From: Azospirillum thiophilum
Lineage (GTDB): Bacteria > Pseudomonadota > Alphaproteobacteria > Azospirillales > Azospirillaceae
Assembly: GCF_001305595.1 (NCBI RefSeq)
Contig: NZ_CP012403.1
Span: 580,501-644,500, forward strand
Direction of reading: 5' to 3'
DNA: 64,000 nt
A program made the translations under genes and the position numbers. This document shows positions 1 through 8,290 of this stretch, in pieces. Each line of letters starts with the position of its first letter. Position 1 is the first letter of the stretch. The notes under the pieces were generated by a model. The model did no database searches. It was not told the DNA's origin and was given only the letters and a program-made list of their open reading frames with translations.

Positions 1-1267
1 CGATGCCGTTGTCACGGTTGCGCTCCGGGTTGCCGATCTGGTGGAACTCCTCCCAGATGGCGTCGAGCCGGTCTTCCGGGATGCCGATGCCGCTGTCGCG
101 CACCTCGACGATCAGGGTGCCGCCCGATTCCAGGCAGGCGATCTGGATCTGGCCCGAGGGCGTATAGCGGATGGCGTTATCGATCAGGTTGCCCAGCAGG
201 CGCAGCAGCAGCACGCGGTCGGTCACCACCGATGCGCGGGAATGCGGCACGCCGAAAGCCAGGCCCTTGGCGCGCGCCACCGGGCCGAACTGCGCCTCCA
301 GCGCTTCGAGCAGATCGGCGATCTCATGGACGCCCATGTTGGCGGTGACGCCGCCGGCATCCAGCCGCGACACCTCCAGCAGGTCGTCCAGCAACTGCTT
401 CAGGGTCATCACCACCTGTTCGATCTTGCGCGCCGAGTCCGCCACCGCCGGGGTCGGCGCGGTCGCGCGCAGCATGGCGGTCAGCATCAGCAGCGACTGG
501 GCGGGCTGGCGCAGGTCGTGGCTGGCGGCGGCCATGAACTTGGCCTTCGAGGCCACCGCCTGTTCGGCCCGTTCCTTGGCGACGCGCAGGTCGATGGCGT
601 TCTGCCGGAAGGTGCCGAGCGCCTTGGCCATGCGGCCGATCTCGTCGTCGCGGTGGCGCACCGGCACGTCGACCGTCACGTCGCCGGCGGCCAGATCGGC
701 CATGGCGCGGGTCATGCCGGCGATGGGCAGCGTCATGCCGCGCGTCGCCCACACCACGCCCAGCACCACCAGCAGCAGCGTGAATGCACCGACTCCGGTC
801 AGAACCAGGACATGATGGCGAATGGCCGCGTCGGTCGCGGCGGTGTCGAGCCTGACCAGCAGCGTGCCGATGTTGCGGACGGCACCGCCGCGGTCCTGAT
901 GGGTCAGCGGCACGGCGGCGGCGGTCGCGGCCGCATCGCCGATCGCCCCCGCCCCCGGCTTGCGGTAGGTGGCGAAACGCTCGCCATGGGTGCCGAGGAT
1001 CACCGCTTCGGCGAAGCTGTCGATCGACCGCAGCGGGGTCAGCGCGGCCATCGCCTCCTCAGGATCGAGATCCCACAGGGCGCTGGAGACGCCGTCCAGG
1101 ACGATCCTGGTCGCCATCTCCGCCCGGATGGCCAGCTCGGCCCGCGTGTTGCTGACATCGGCCTGGATCAGGACCGCCATGGGCACGGCGATCAGCACCG
1201 ACACCAGCAGCACCGCCGATGCCGTCGTTCGGGCGACCAGGCTCCGCGAGAATACCTTCAACAGCAT
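1..1267 (-). CDS. sensor histidine kinase, C-terminus cut off by window edge
   Basis: The minus-strand frame runs from an ATG at 1267 off the left edge, so only about 422 N-terminal residues are seen. It starts with a hydrophobic segment (about residues 8-30), then an extracytoplasmic stretch, a second membrane segment (about 150-172) and a HAMP-like linker with the sequence RHRDDEIGRMAKAL. The HisKA phospho-acceptor is His250 in HDLRQPAQ, the variant seen in NahK/RpfC-like hybrid kinases. The HATPase N box (GNLIDNAIRYTPSG) and G1 box (DSGIGIPEDRL) follow. Membrane-bound autokinase activity is known for the family; the signal is unknown. Kinases of this subtype often carry a C-terminal receiver domain, which would lie beyond the edge. 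It is divergent from the hybrid kinase at 1512, with a 244-bp shared upstream region. Confidence 0.85.
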   Translation of the reverse strand, partial: MLLKVFSRSLVARTTASAVLLVSVLIAVPMAVLIQADVSNTRAELAIRAEMATRIVLDGVSSALWDLDPEEAMAALTPLRSIDSFAEAVILGTHGERFATYRKPGAGAIGDAAATAAAVPLTHQDRGGAVRNIGTLLVRLDTAATDAAIRHHVLVLTGVGAFTLLLVVLGVVWATRGMTLPIAGMTRAMADLAAGDVTVDVPVRHRDDEIGRMAKALGTFRQNAIDLRVAKERAEQAVASKAKFMAAASHDLRQPAQSLLMLTAMLRATAPTPAVADSARKIEQVVMTLKQLLDDLLEVSRLDAGGVTANMGVHEIADLLEALEAQFGPVARAKGLAFGVPHSRASVVTDRVLLLRLLGNLIDNAIRYTPSGQIQIACLESGGTLIVEVRDSGIGIPEDRLDAIWEEFHQIGNPERNRDNGI

Positions 1268-1511
1268 ACCGACGCCTACGAGAGCATGATGACCGGGAAT
1301 AATCGCCGGAACATCCTAGCCGACCCGACGCGAAAACTCGACCGCCCCGTAGTCCCCGGGAGCGGGCGTCCGGCGGAGCGGAAGCAGCCAGGATGGCAGG
1401 AGACGAAAAGGCGGTATGACTGTTTCGAATCGCGTCTTCATCTCGATTGATTGCCTGTGTAAGAGTCAGGATCGGGGATCTGGTTCCGGTGACCCGCCGG
1501 GGGGCGGAGCA

Positions 1512-4500
1512 ATGGGAATGGCCATCATCATCGCTCTTGCGCACGGCGTCGGGCTGCTGGCGCTGGTTCTGCTCGCCTATCGATTCATATTGCGGCGGTT
1601 CGGCGCCCGGCGCCACGCCTTCCCCTTTCTCTCCGGCCTGCTGTTCGGCCTCGCGGCGGCCATCTCGATGCTGGATGCCTATCCCGTCGATGCCGGGGTT
1701 CTGATCGACCTGCGCAACACGATGGTCGGGCTGGCCGGGCTGTTCGGCGGCTGGCCGGCGGCGCTGGTCTCGGCCGGGTTGGCCGGCGCGGTGCGGCTGT
1801 GGCTCGGTGGCGTGGGCGCGCCGAGCGGTGCCGCCGGCATCCTGCTGACCGCACTGGCGGCGCCGCTGCTGGCGCGGCTTCTGGCGCGGTTGATCGACCG
1901 GCGCGCCGCGCGGAAGGGCGGGCCGCGGCAGGGGCTGGGAAAAGGCGCGCTCGGTTTCGGGCAGCTGACGCTGTTCGGGCTTGCCGTCGCGCCGCTGACG
2001 CTGGCGGCCCTGCTGCTGTTGCCCGAGATGGCTCTCGCCCTGCGGGTACTGGCGGTGGCGGCGTTGCCGCTGACCGTCTTCACCAGCCTGGGCATCGGTC
2101 TGCTGGGGACCATGCTGGCACGCGAGCACCGCCGCTTTGCCGATGAACATGCGCTCGGCGAGAGCGAGGCACTGTTCCGTGCGGTGTTCGACACCTCGGC
2201 CGACAGCCTCGTCATCGTCCGTGTCCGCGAGGACGGCGGTTTCGTCCTGCACTGCGCCAACGCCGCCGCCTGCTGCACGCTGGGCGTCTCTGCGGAGGGG
2301 GCGGAAGGGCGGCCGCTCGACACGCTGCTGTCGCCGGACCTTGCCGCCAAGGTGGTGGCCGACCTGCAATCCTGCATCGATGCCGGCGCTCCCACCCGGT
2401 TCGAGGAGCAGCATAGCCGGGATGGCGTCACCCGCTGGTGGGAGGTGTCGCAGGTGCCGATCCGCGACGCCGGCGGCACCATCGTCATGGTGTCGGTCGG
2501 CGCCCGCGACATCACCCGGCGGCATGAGGCGGAGCGGGCGATCCGCGCCAGCGAGGCACGCTACCGCCTGCTGGCGCGCAGCGTCACCGACATCATTGGC
2601 CGCATTGGGCTGGACGGCGTGCGACGCTTCTGTTCGGAGGCGGCGCGCGACAGCCTTGGTTGCGCACCGGCCGATCTGGTCGGCCGCCCGCTGGTGGAGC
2701 GCATGCATCCCGACGACCGCGCCGCGGTGGCCGCCGGGCTGGCGCAGCTGACACCGGATCATCCGACCCTGAAGACGACCTATCGGCTGCGCCACGCCGA
2801 CGGCCGCTGGGTATGGGTGGAGGGCGCGGTGCGGCTGGTCACCGACGATTGGGGGGCGCCGCAGGATTATGTCATCGTCGAGCGCGACGTCACCGCCCGC
2901 AAGATGATGGAGGCCGAGCTTCAGGACGCCCGCCATGCAGCGGAGGCCGCCAGCCGGACCAAGACGGAATTTCTGGCGAGCCTGAGCCACGAGCTGCGCA
3001 CGCCGATGAACGCCGTCATCGGCTTCGCCGACCTGATCGCGCGTGAATCGGAGGGACCGGTCGGCAACGCCCACTACCGCGACTTCGCCGTCAACATCCG
3101 CGACAGCGGCCAGCATCTGCTGGAGCTGATCAACGAGATCCTGGACCATGTCCGGGCGGAGGCCGGGCAGCTGGTGCTGGACGACGAGGTGGTCGACCTC
3201 GATGCCGCCGCCGTCTTCGCCATCCGGCTTCTGTCGCCGCGGGCGGCGCGCGCCGGCATCGCCATCGGGGCGCGGGTGGACCCTGCCGCCCGCTATCTGC
3301 GCGGCGACGAGCGCCGTATCCGCCAGATCCTGCTGAACCTGCTGTCCAACGCGGTCAAATACACCCCGTCCGGCGGCGCCGTGTCGCTGACCGCCGGACC
3401 GGCGCCGGACGGCGGCCTGCTGCTGGAGGTGCGCGACAACGGGGTCGGCATCCCCGAACAGGATCTTGGCCGCGTCCTGCAGGCCTACTCCCGCGTCGAC
3501 AGCCCGGCGAACCGCCAGACCGAGGGTGCCGGGCTGGGACTGCCGCTGACCCGCCGGCTGGTCGAGCTGCATGGCGGCACGTTGGCCCTGACCAGCCGGG
3601 TCGGGCAGGGCACCGCCGCGATCGCCCATTTCCCGCCGGACCGGCTGGCCGACGCGAGCGGCCGGCCTGCTGGCGCTGTGCAAGGTCTGACCGGTCTGTC
3701 AATCCTGATGGTCGAGGACGACCACAACATCCTGGAGAATGGCTGCGCCCTGCTGCGCAGCTGGGGACATCGGGTGACCGGCGCGTCCGGGGCGGGGGAG
3801 GCCTTGGTGGTGCTGCGCGGCGGCGAGCCGCTCGACCTGCTGTTCAGCGACATCGTGATGCCGCCGGGCATGACCGGGGCGGAGCTGGCACGCGAGGCGC
3901 GGCGGCTGCGGCCCGGCCTGCCGGTGCTGCTCGCGTCGGGCTTCGCCGCCCATGCCGTGGTCGCCGACGATGTGGCGCTGGGCGGCTACGACATGATCGC
4001 CAAGCCCTACGCCCCGGCCGAACTGCGCGACCGGCTGAACCGGCTGCGTCCGCCGGCGGGTGCGCAGGCGCAAACGCAGGCGGACTTGCCGCCGCCGCCG
4101 CCGGTTCCGGCACCGGCCCAACCTGATCCCCCCATCGTACCGGCCGCCGACCGTTCCGTTCCGGCTTCCCCGCGCGCGGACTCCCTGCGCATTCTGGTGG
4201 CCGAGGATGTGGAGATGAACCGCTTGCTGGCGGTCACGCTGCTGAAGCAGGCCGGCCACGCCGTCGTGGCGGTGGAGGACGGCGCGCAGGCTCTGGCCGC
4301 GGTCGGGCGCGAAGCCTTCGACGTGATCCTGATGGACCTCAACATGCCGGTGATGGACGGGCTGGAGGCGACGCGGGCGATCCGCGGGTTGCCGGGGCCG
4401 GCCGGCCGGACCGCCATCGTGGCGCTGACCGCCAATGCCTTTCCGGACGACATCGCCGGTTGCCATGAGGCGGGAATGGACGGCCATGTGCCCAAGCCGA

Positions 4501-4598
4501 TCGACCGCACCCTGTTGCAGCGGGAGATCCAGCGTTGCGTCGCCTCCCGTCGCGCAGCGGAAGCGATGACCGGCCCCTTGCAGGATCGCGGCGCCTGA
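1512..4598 (+). CDS. hybrid sensor histidine kinase with two receiver domains (5TM-LYT type)
   Basis: 1028 residues. Residues 1-205 form a multi-pass membrane sensor of the 5TMR-LYT type (hydrophobic helices around the sequence DLRNTMVGLAGLFGGWPA). Two PAS/PAC modules follow (about 220-335 and 350-465). HisKA has the acceptor His493 in SHELRTPMNAVIGF, then HATPase (about 600-710). The first receiver (730-843) has phospho-acceptor Asp780 in DIVMPPGM, and the second (893-1013) has Asp942 in LMDLNMPVMDG, joined by a Pro-rich linker. A histidine-to-double-receiver layout suggests intramolecular phosphorelay or competition. The ATG at 1512 was chosen because a GGGGCGGAG Shine-Dalgarno-like run precedes it and the hydrophobic sensor begins at once; an in-frame ATG at 1416 would add 32 non-hydrophobic residues. 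No partner response regulator is adjacent, so output is unknown. Confidence 0.9.
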   Translation: MGMAIIIALAHGVGLLALVLLAYRFILRRFGARRHAFPFLSGLLFGLAAAISMLDAYPVDAGVLIDLRNTMVGLAGLFGGWPAALVSAGLAGAVRLWLGGVGAPSGAAGILLTALAAPLLARLLARLIDRRAARKGGPRQGLGKGALGFGQLTLFGLAVAPLTLAALLLLPEMALALRVLAVAALPLTVFTSLGIGLLGTMLAREHRRFADEHALGESEALFRAVFDTSADSLVIVRVREDGGFVLHCANAAACCTLGVSAEGAEGRPLDTLLSPDLAAKVVADLQSCIDAGAPTRFEEQHSRDGVTRWWEVSQVPIRDAGGTIVMVSVGARDITRRHEAERAIRASEARYRLLARSVTDIIGRIGLDGVRRFCSEAARDSLGCAPADLVGRPLVERMHPDDRAAVAAGLAQLTPDHPTLKTTYRLRHADGRWVWVEGAVRLVTDDWGAPQDYVIVERDVTARKMMEAELQDARHAAEAASRTKTEFLASLSHELRTPMNAVIGFADLIARESEGPVGNAHYRDFAVNIRDSGQHLLELINEILDHVRAEAGQLVLDDEVVDLDAAAVFAIRLLSPRAARAGIAIGARVDPAARYLRGDERRIRQILLNLLSNAVKYTPSGGAVSLTAGPAPDGGLLLEVRDNGVGIPEQDLGRVLQAYSRVDSPANRQTEGAGLGLPLTRRLVELHGGTLALTSRVGQGTAAIAHFPPDRLADASGRPAGAVQGLTGLSILMVEDDHNILENGCALLRSWGHRVTGASGAGEALVVLRGGEPLDLLFSDIVMPPGMTGAELAREARRLRPGLPVLLASGFAAHAVVADDVALGGYDMIAKPYAPAELRDRLNRLRPPAGAQAQTQADLPPPPPVPAPAQPDPPIVPAADRSVPASPRADSLRILVAEDVEMNRLLAVTLLKQAGHAVVAVEDGAQALAAVGREAFDVILMDLNMPVMDGLEATRAIRGLPGPAGRTAIVALTANAFPDDIAGCHEAGMDGHVPKPIDRTLLQREIQRCVASRRAAEAMTGPLQDRGA

Positions 4599-4623
4599 CG
4601 GGTGCATGGTCGTCGTGGCGCCG

Positions 4624-4658
4624 CCCTGCCGGATGCAGCGTATCCGATGGCGGCAGGG
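4624..4658. terminator. possible bidirectional terminator hairpin
   Basis: An inverted repeat CCCTGCCG (4624-4631) / CGGCAGGG (4651-4658) with inner GGAT/ATCC pairing lies in the 85-bp gap between two convergent genes. There is no T-run on either side, so it is a plausible but not classical intrinsic terminator. Confidence 0.35.
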
Positions 4659-4683
4659 GCGAGCGCGTCCACGTCATCCCCGG

Positions 4684-6855
4684 TCAGCTCCCGGCGCCGG
4701 CTTGGCCCAGCGCGTCCAGGACGGCATTGCTGGACAGCAGTTCCGGCAGGGCGATGCCTCGGGGCGCGCCGGGGCCGTAGACCATGTTGTAAGGGATGCC
4801 GTACCGGCCATGCTGTGCCAGATAGGCCATGATGGCATCGTTCGGGCTGGTCATGTCGGCCTTCATCGTGACGACAGGGCCGTCGGACAGGGCGCCCGCC
4901 ACCGGGTCGCGGTCGAGCACCAAGCGCTTGTTGACGATGCAGGTGACGCACCAATCGGCGGTCACATCGACGAAGACCGTCCGACCCTGGGCGACCAGCG
5001 GTGCGATGTCCGCTTCGTCGAACTTTTGCCACCGGGCTGACGGGGAGATGGACGGGGTGGCTTCCCCCGGCTCCGCCGTGCGAGAGAGAAGAGACGGCAT
5101 GCCGGCGGAAGCCAGCAGCAGCAGGACCGCCACCGGTCCGGCGGCCCGGCGCGACCGGTCGCCGCCGCGCAGGGAGCCGACGAAGGCGGCGGCAAGGGCT
5201 GCGACGGCGGCCATGGCGGTCGCCGCGACGATCCCGGCGACCGCCATGGAAGTCTGGGCGGCGAGAACCGTCAGCAGCCAGACAGCCGTCCCACCCAGCG
5301 CCACCGCGAGCAGGCGGCGCAGCACGCCCATCCACCGTCCGGGCCGCGGCAGCAGCCGGATCGTGCCGGGCAGGGCCGCCACCATCAGGTAGGGGGCGGC
5401 AAGCCCGATGCCGAGGGCGCCGAACACCGCCAGGATTTCAAGAGGGCCGCGCGCGAGCGCGAAGCCGACCGCGGTGCCGAGAAACGGTGCCGAGCAGGGC
5501 GTCGCCAGCAGCGTGGCGAAAGCGCCCATGGCGAAATGGCCGGCCGGCCCGTTTCCACCGGCTTGGCCCAGCACGGACATCGCAGCGGACGGCAGACGGA
5601 ATTCGAACGCCCCGGCCAGGTTGGCGGCGAAGACCAGCAGCAGCGCCGCCATGGCCGCGATGAAGACGGGTTGCTGGAACTGCATGCCCCAGCCGACCAG
5701 GCCGCCTGCCATCCGGGTTGCGGCAAGCATGCCGCCCAGCACCAGCATGGCGGCGATGGCGCCGGCCGCCGTGGCGAGGAAGCCATGGCGAACCCGCCGC
5801 CGTTCCAGCCCCTGCTGGCCGATGACGGTCATCAGCTTCAGCGACAGCACCGGCAGGACGCAGGGCATCAGGTTGAGGATCAGCCCGCCCAGCAGAGCAA
5901 CGGCCAGCATCGGTACGAGGTCCGCAAGCCCGCCGTCCGGTGCCGCCGCCGTGACGGTGAGCGCGGTCTCCACCGCGCGGGTGCCGCCCCCGGCCGTGCG
6001 ATCCACCGCTGTGATGGTCAGCGGCTTGCCGGCGAGGGGGGCGGAGCCGGGAGCGCTTGCGACCGGGATCGTCAGGACCGCCGCCCGTCCGCCATCCTCA
6101 AGCGCGACATCGGGGGTGCCGAACGTCCCGTCGCCGCCTTCTACATAGGCCTCCGGTGCGGTGAGGGGCAGGGCGGACGACGACAGGCGCAGGGTCAGCG
6201 TCCCCTGCACCGGATCGGCCGCGACCCCGTCGACCGTCAGACCGCCGGCCCCGGCCTCGCCCACGCCCCGAAGGCGGGGAACCTGTGCGTCGAAGCGGCC
6301 GATCAGGGTCGCCGCGTCCGCATCGGGTGCCGCCGGACCGGCGGGCAGGTCGAGCCGCAGGTCGTGGGTGACGGGAACGCAAATGTCGCTGCAGACCAGC
6401 AGGTCGATCCGGCCATGCAGGGTCACCGGCTCGCCCGGCCGTTCGACCGTGACGGTCAGCGGAAGGACGATGTCGCCCTTGTAGCCCAGGGTTTCGATGC
6501 CGAGGGTGGAGAAGCGATGCGGCACCGGCCAGCGAACCGCGACCGATTTCACGTTGGCGGACCCGCTCCAGTCCATCCGTGGCGGCAGGCCGGCATCCCC
6601 GGGCGAACGCCAATAGGTCTTCCAGCCGACCTTCAGCTGGAGTTGCAGGCCGGCGGGAACGGTCGTCCGGTCTCCGGCGGCGTCGACCGCGGAGACCAGC
6701 CGCGCGTCCGAGGTCGCATCGCCGGACACCGGTCCGGTGGCAGCCGCGGCGGCTCCCGGCGTCGCCAGAACGGCAAGGGCCGCGACGAAGCCCACCCCCG
6801 CAATCGCCCTCGCAAACGCTGCCGGCCGGCGGCATCCATTCAGAATCGGGATCAT
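4684..6855 (-). CDS. scsB: ScsB-like transmembrane thiol:disulfide interchange protein (DsbD superfamily)
   Basis: About 723 residues. A signal peptide (to about residue 40) leads into a periplasmic DsbD-type domain with the Cys pair CSDIC (Cys155, Cys159). A membrane domain with PCVLP and TPCSAPF motifs (about 320-590) carries the Cys pair that shuttles electrons across the inner membrane. A C-terminal thioredoxin-like periplasmic domain has the active site DWCVTC (Cys636/639). Family knowledge: ScsB takes electrons from cytoplasmic thioredoxin and keeps periplasmic partners such as ScsC reduced, which helps copper and oxidative-stress tolerance. It lies 54 bp downstream of the ScsC-like gene. 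The start is uncertain: an ATG at 6876 is also in frame, but 6855 places the signal peptide directly at the N-terminus. Confidence 0.88.
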   Translation of the reverse strand: MIPILNGCRRPAAFARAIAGVGFVAALAVLATPGAAAAATGPVSGDATSDARLVSAVDAAGDRTTVPAGLQLQLKVGWKTYWRSPGDAGLPPRMDWSGSANVKSVAVRWPVPHRFSTLGIETLGYKGDIVLPLTVTVERPGEPVTLHGRIDLLVCSDICVPVTHDLRLDLPAGPAAPDADAATLIGRFDAQVPRLRGVGEAGAGGLTVDGVAADPVQGTLTLRLSSSALPLTAPEAYVEGGDGTFGTPDVALEDGGRAAVLTIPVASAPGSAPLAGKPLTITAVDRTAGGGTRAVETALTVTAAAPDGGLADLVPMLAVALLGGLILNLMPCVLPVLSLKLMTVIGQQGLERRRVRHGFLATAAGAIAAMLVLGGMLAATRMAGGLVGWGMQFQQPVFIAAMAALLLVFAANLAGAFEFRLPSAAMSVLGQAGGNGPAGHFAMGAFATLLATPCSAPFLGTAVGFALARGPLEILAVFGALGIGLAAPYLMVAALPGTIRLLPRPGRWMGVLRRLLAVALGGTAVWLLTVLAAQTSMAVAGIVAATAMAAVAALAAAFVGSLRGGDRSRRAAGPVAVLLLLASAGMPSLLSRTAEPGEATPSISPSARWQKFDEADIAPLVAQGRTVFVDVTADWCVTCIVNKRLVLDRDPVAGALSDGPVVTMKADMTSPNDAIMAYLAQHGRYGIPYNMVYGPGAPRGIALPELLSSNAVLDALGQAGAGS

Positions 6856-6909
6856 GTCTTCATCCATCGATGGCATCGGGCCGGTCGGTGCCGAAGGGCA
6901 GGGGAGCGT

Positions 6910-7575
6910 TCATCCCGGGCCTCCGGGACTCCGTTTGGCCCGGACCTTGGCGACCATGGTCCGCATCGTCTTCAGATCGAGACCGCCGGGCACCAGATAG
7001 TCGCCGATGACGAAGGCCGGCGTGCCACGCAGATCGAGGGCTTCCGCCTGCGCCGAACCGTCGTCGAGGATCGCGCCGATCTCGGTCCCGCGGTCCTTCA
7101 GGTCGCGCTCGGCGCGTGCCAGATCGAGGCCGGCACCGGCAGCCGCCTTGCGGATTTTCTCTTCGTCCAGCCGGCCATGGATGTCCATCAGGGCATCGTG
7201 CACCGCTTCGTACCTGTCCTGCCAGCGCGCGGCCAGCGCCATCCGTGCGGCGTAGACCGATGCGGCGCCGAACACCGGCCAATGCTTGTGGATCACGCGG
7301 ACGCCCTTGTCCTCGGCGGCAAGCTGCTTGACGAAGGGGTGGATCCGGCGGCAGACCGGGCATTGATAATCGAAATACTCGATCAGCACGACGTCGCCGT
7401 CGCGGTTGGCAGCCACGACGGCGCTCGGCCCCCGCGCGAGATCGTCGGGGCCGAGGTCCGCGACGGCGGTCGCAGCCGCCGCCGGCTGGGCGTGCGCGAC
7501 GACGCCGGCCATGAGCAGGACGGCCGAAGCCAGCAGGGCGCGAAGGCGTGAAGGTCTGGGAAAGCGAGAGGTCAT
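6910..7575 (-). CDS. scsC: ScsC/DsbA-like periplasmic thiol-disulfide protein
   Basis: 221 residues. A signal peptide ends near the AHA/AAAA stretch (residues 26-36). A thioredoxin fold with a DsbA-type helical insertion follows, with active-site CPVC (Cys72/Cys75 after EYFDYQ) and the cis-proline loop in RGTPAFVIGDY. The CPVC dipeptide, the small size and the ScsB-like gene immediately downstream point to an ScsC-type reductase/isomerase kept reduced by ScsB, rather than an oxidising DsbA; that is inferred from context. The ATG at 7575 was chosen because GGAGAAG lies 9 bp upstream and the signal peptide starts there. Close to copper-oxidase and cytochrome c genes, a role in handling cytochrome or copper-site cysteines is plausible. 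Confidence 0.88.
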   Translation of the reverse strand: MTSRFPRPSRLRALLASAVLLMAGVVAHAQPAAAATAVADLGPDDLARGPSAVVAANRDGDVVLIEYFDYQCPVCRRIHPFVKQLAAEDKGVRVIHKHWPVFGAASVYAARMALAARWQDRYEAVHDALMDIHGRLDEEKIRKAAAGAGLDLARAERDLKDRGTEIGAILDDGSAQAEALDLRGTPAFVIGDYLVPGGLDLKTMRTMVAKVRAKRSPGGPG

Positions 7576-7710
7576 GATGACGCGCTTCTCCGTGGTCGGG
7601 GATGTGCGAAACCGCATGCGCGGGAGCGAAAGCCGGCAATGGCGGGGCGCGGGCCGACGCGGGCGCCGCGTCCGGCCGCGCAGGTCGATGACCGGTGCCG
7701 CCGGCCGGTA

Positions 7711-8073
7711 TCAGACCGCCGGGCGCGGCGGCGGCAGGTCGGGGATGGTGGAAAGTCCGCGCAGAGGTTCGTCGATGGCACGGGCATGGCGGCCGGCGTC
7801 GTCGACGGAGGGGACGGGCGACCCCGCTGCCGCGGGCAGGGCGCCGCAGGCAGGTAGGCAGGGCGTCGCCTGGCAGCGGACCGCGCCGCCCGCTGCGCTC
7901 CCCCGTTCGGAGTGGCCTTCGCAGGGGCGTTCGCCCTGCGCGACGGACCGATGATCGAGGCTGTGCATCGACAGGGCGCCGGTCCCGCCATTCCTGTCAG
8001 GCGGGAGCGTGCCGGAGGCAAGAATCAGCAGGCCGGCCAGCACGAGCAGACCGGCCGTCAGCCTTCCAAGCAT
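7711..8073 (-). CDS. small Cys-rich protein with N-terminal membrane segment, unknown function
   Basis: About 120 residues from an ATG at 8073 (an upstream in-frame start at 8145 would add 24 residues). One hydrophobic segment (about residues 6-21) is followed by a loop with the Cys residues ERPCEGH and RCQATPCLPACGALP, and a proline-rich tail ending PPPRPAV. I do not recognise a named family. The layout (signal anchor, His/Cys in mid-chain, Pro/Arg tail) resembles small DUF2946-like proteins often found beside metal-transport or copper genes, but that is an impression, not an alignment. It lies 135 bp upstream of the ScsC-like gene in the same direction and is divergent from the CcoN-like gene. 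Codon composition is compatible with coding, but a chance frame in GC-rich DNA is possible. Confidence 0.5.
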   Translation of the reverse strand: MLGRLTAGLLVLAGLLILASGTLPPDRNGGTGALSMHSLDHRSVAQGERPCEGHSERGSAAGGAVRCQATPCLPACGALPAAAGSPVPSVDDAGRHARAIDEPLRGLSTIPDLPPPRPAV

Positions 8074-8290
8074 GTTCGCCGCACGCGCCAATCGGCCACC
8101 CCGCAATTCCGCCGTCCGGATTGCCACCGCCCCGATTGCCACCACCCGGATGGCAATCGTCCATGGTTCCGGGCGTCAGGCTAATCCGGTTCCGGGCGCC
8201 GCCGCAACCCGGCCCGGGCCGGCGCCGCCGAAGGGGGGACCTGCGTGGCGGGGATGGCACCTTAAGGTCCATTTAAGCTTCGGCGGGAAA

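Noticed and set aside
1059-3683. Very long open frame on the minus strand opposite the hybrid kinase
   Set aside because: It lacks recognisable domains, is rich in Arg/Gln/His/Gly and mirrors a well-defined kinase on the plus strand. Such antisense frames are expected in very GC-rich DNA; many others in the window (for example at 8273-9859, 21886-23541 and 42727-44595) were dropped for the same reason.
8100-8165. Three imperfect copies of CCGATTGCCACC upstream of the CcoN-like gene as operator repeats
   Set aside because: They vary in spacing and sequence and lie over the start of the possible minus-strand small gene; low-complexity GC-rich sequence is a simpler explanation.
8261-8277. CTTAA-N7-TTAAG dyad before the CcoN-like gene, as a possible FNR or other operator
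   Set aside because: The arms are only 5 bp and do not match TTGAT-N4-ATCAA. No FNR box could be found in the upstream region, so no regulator is claimed.
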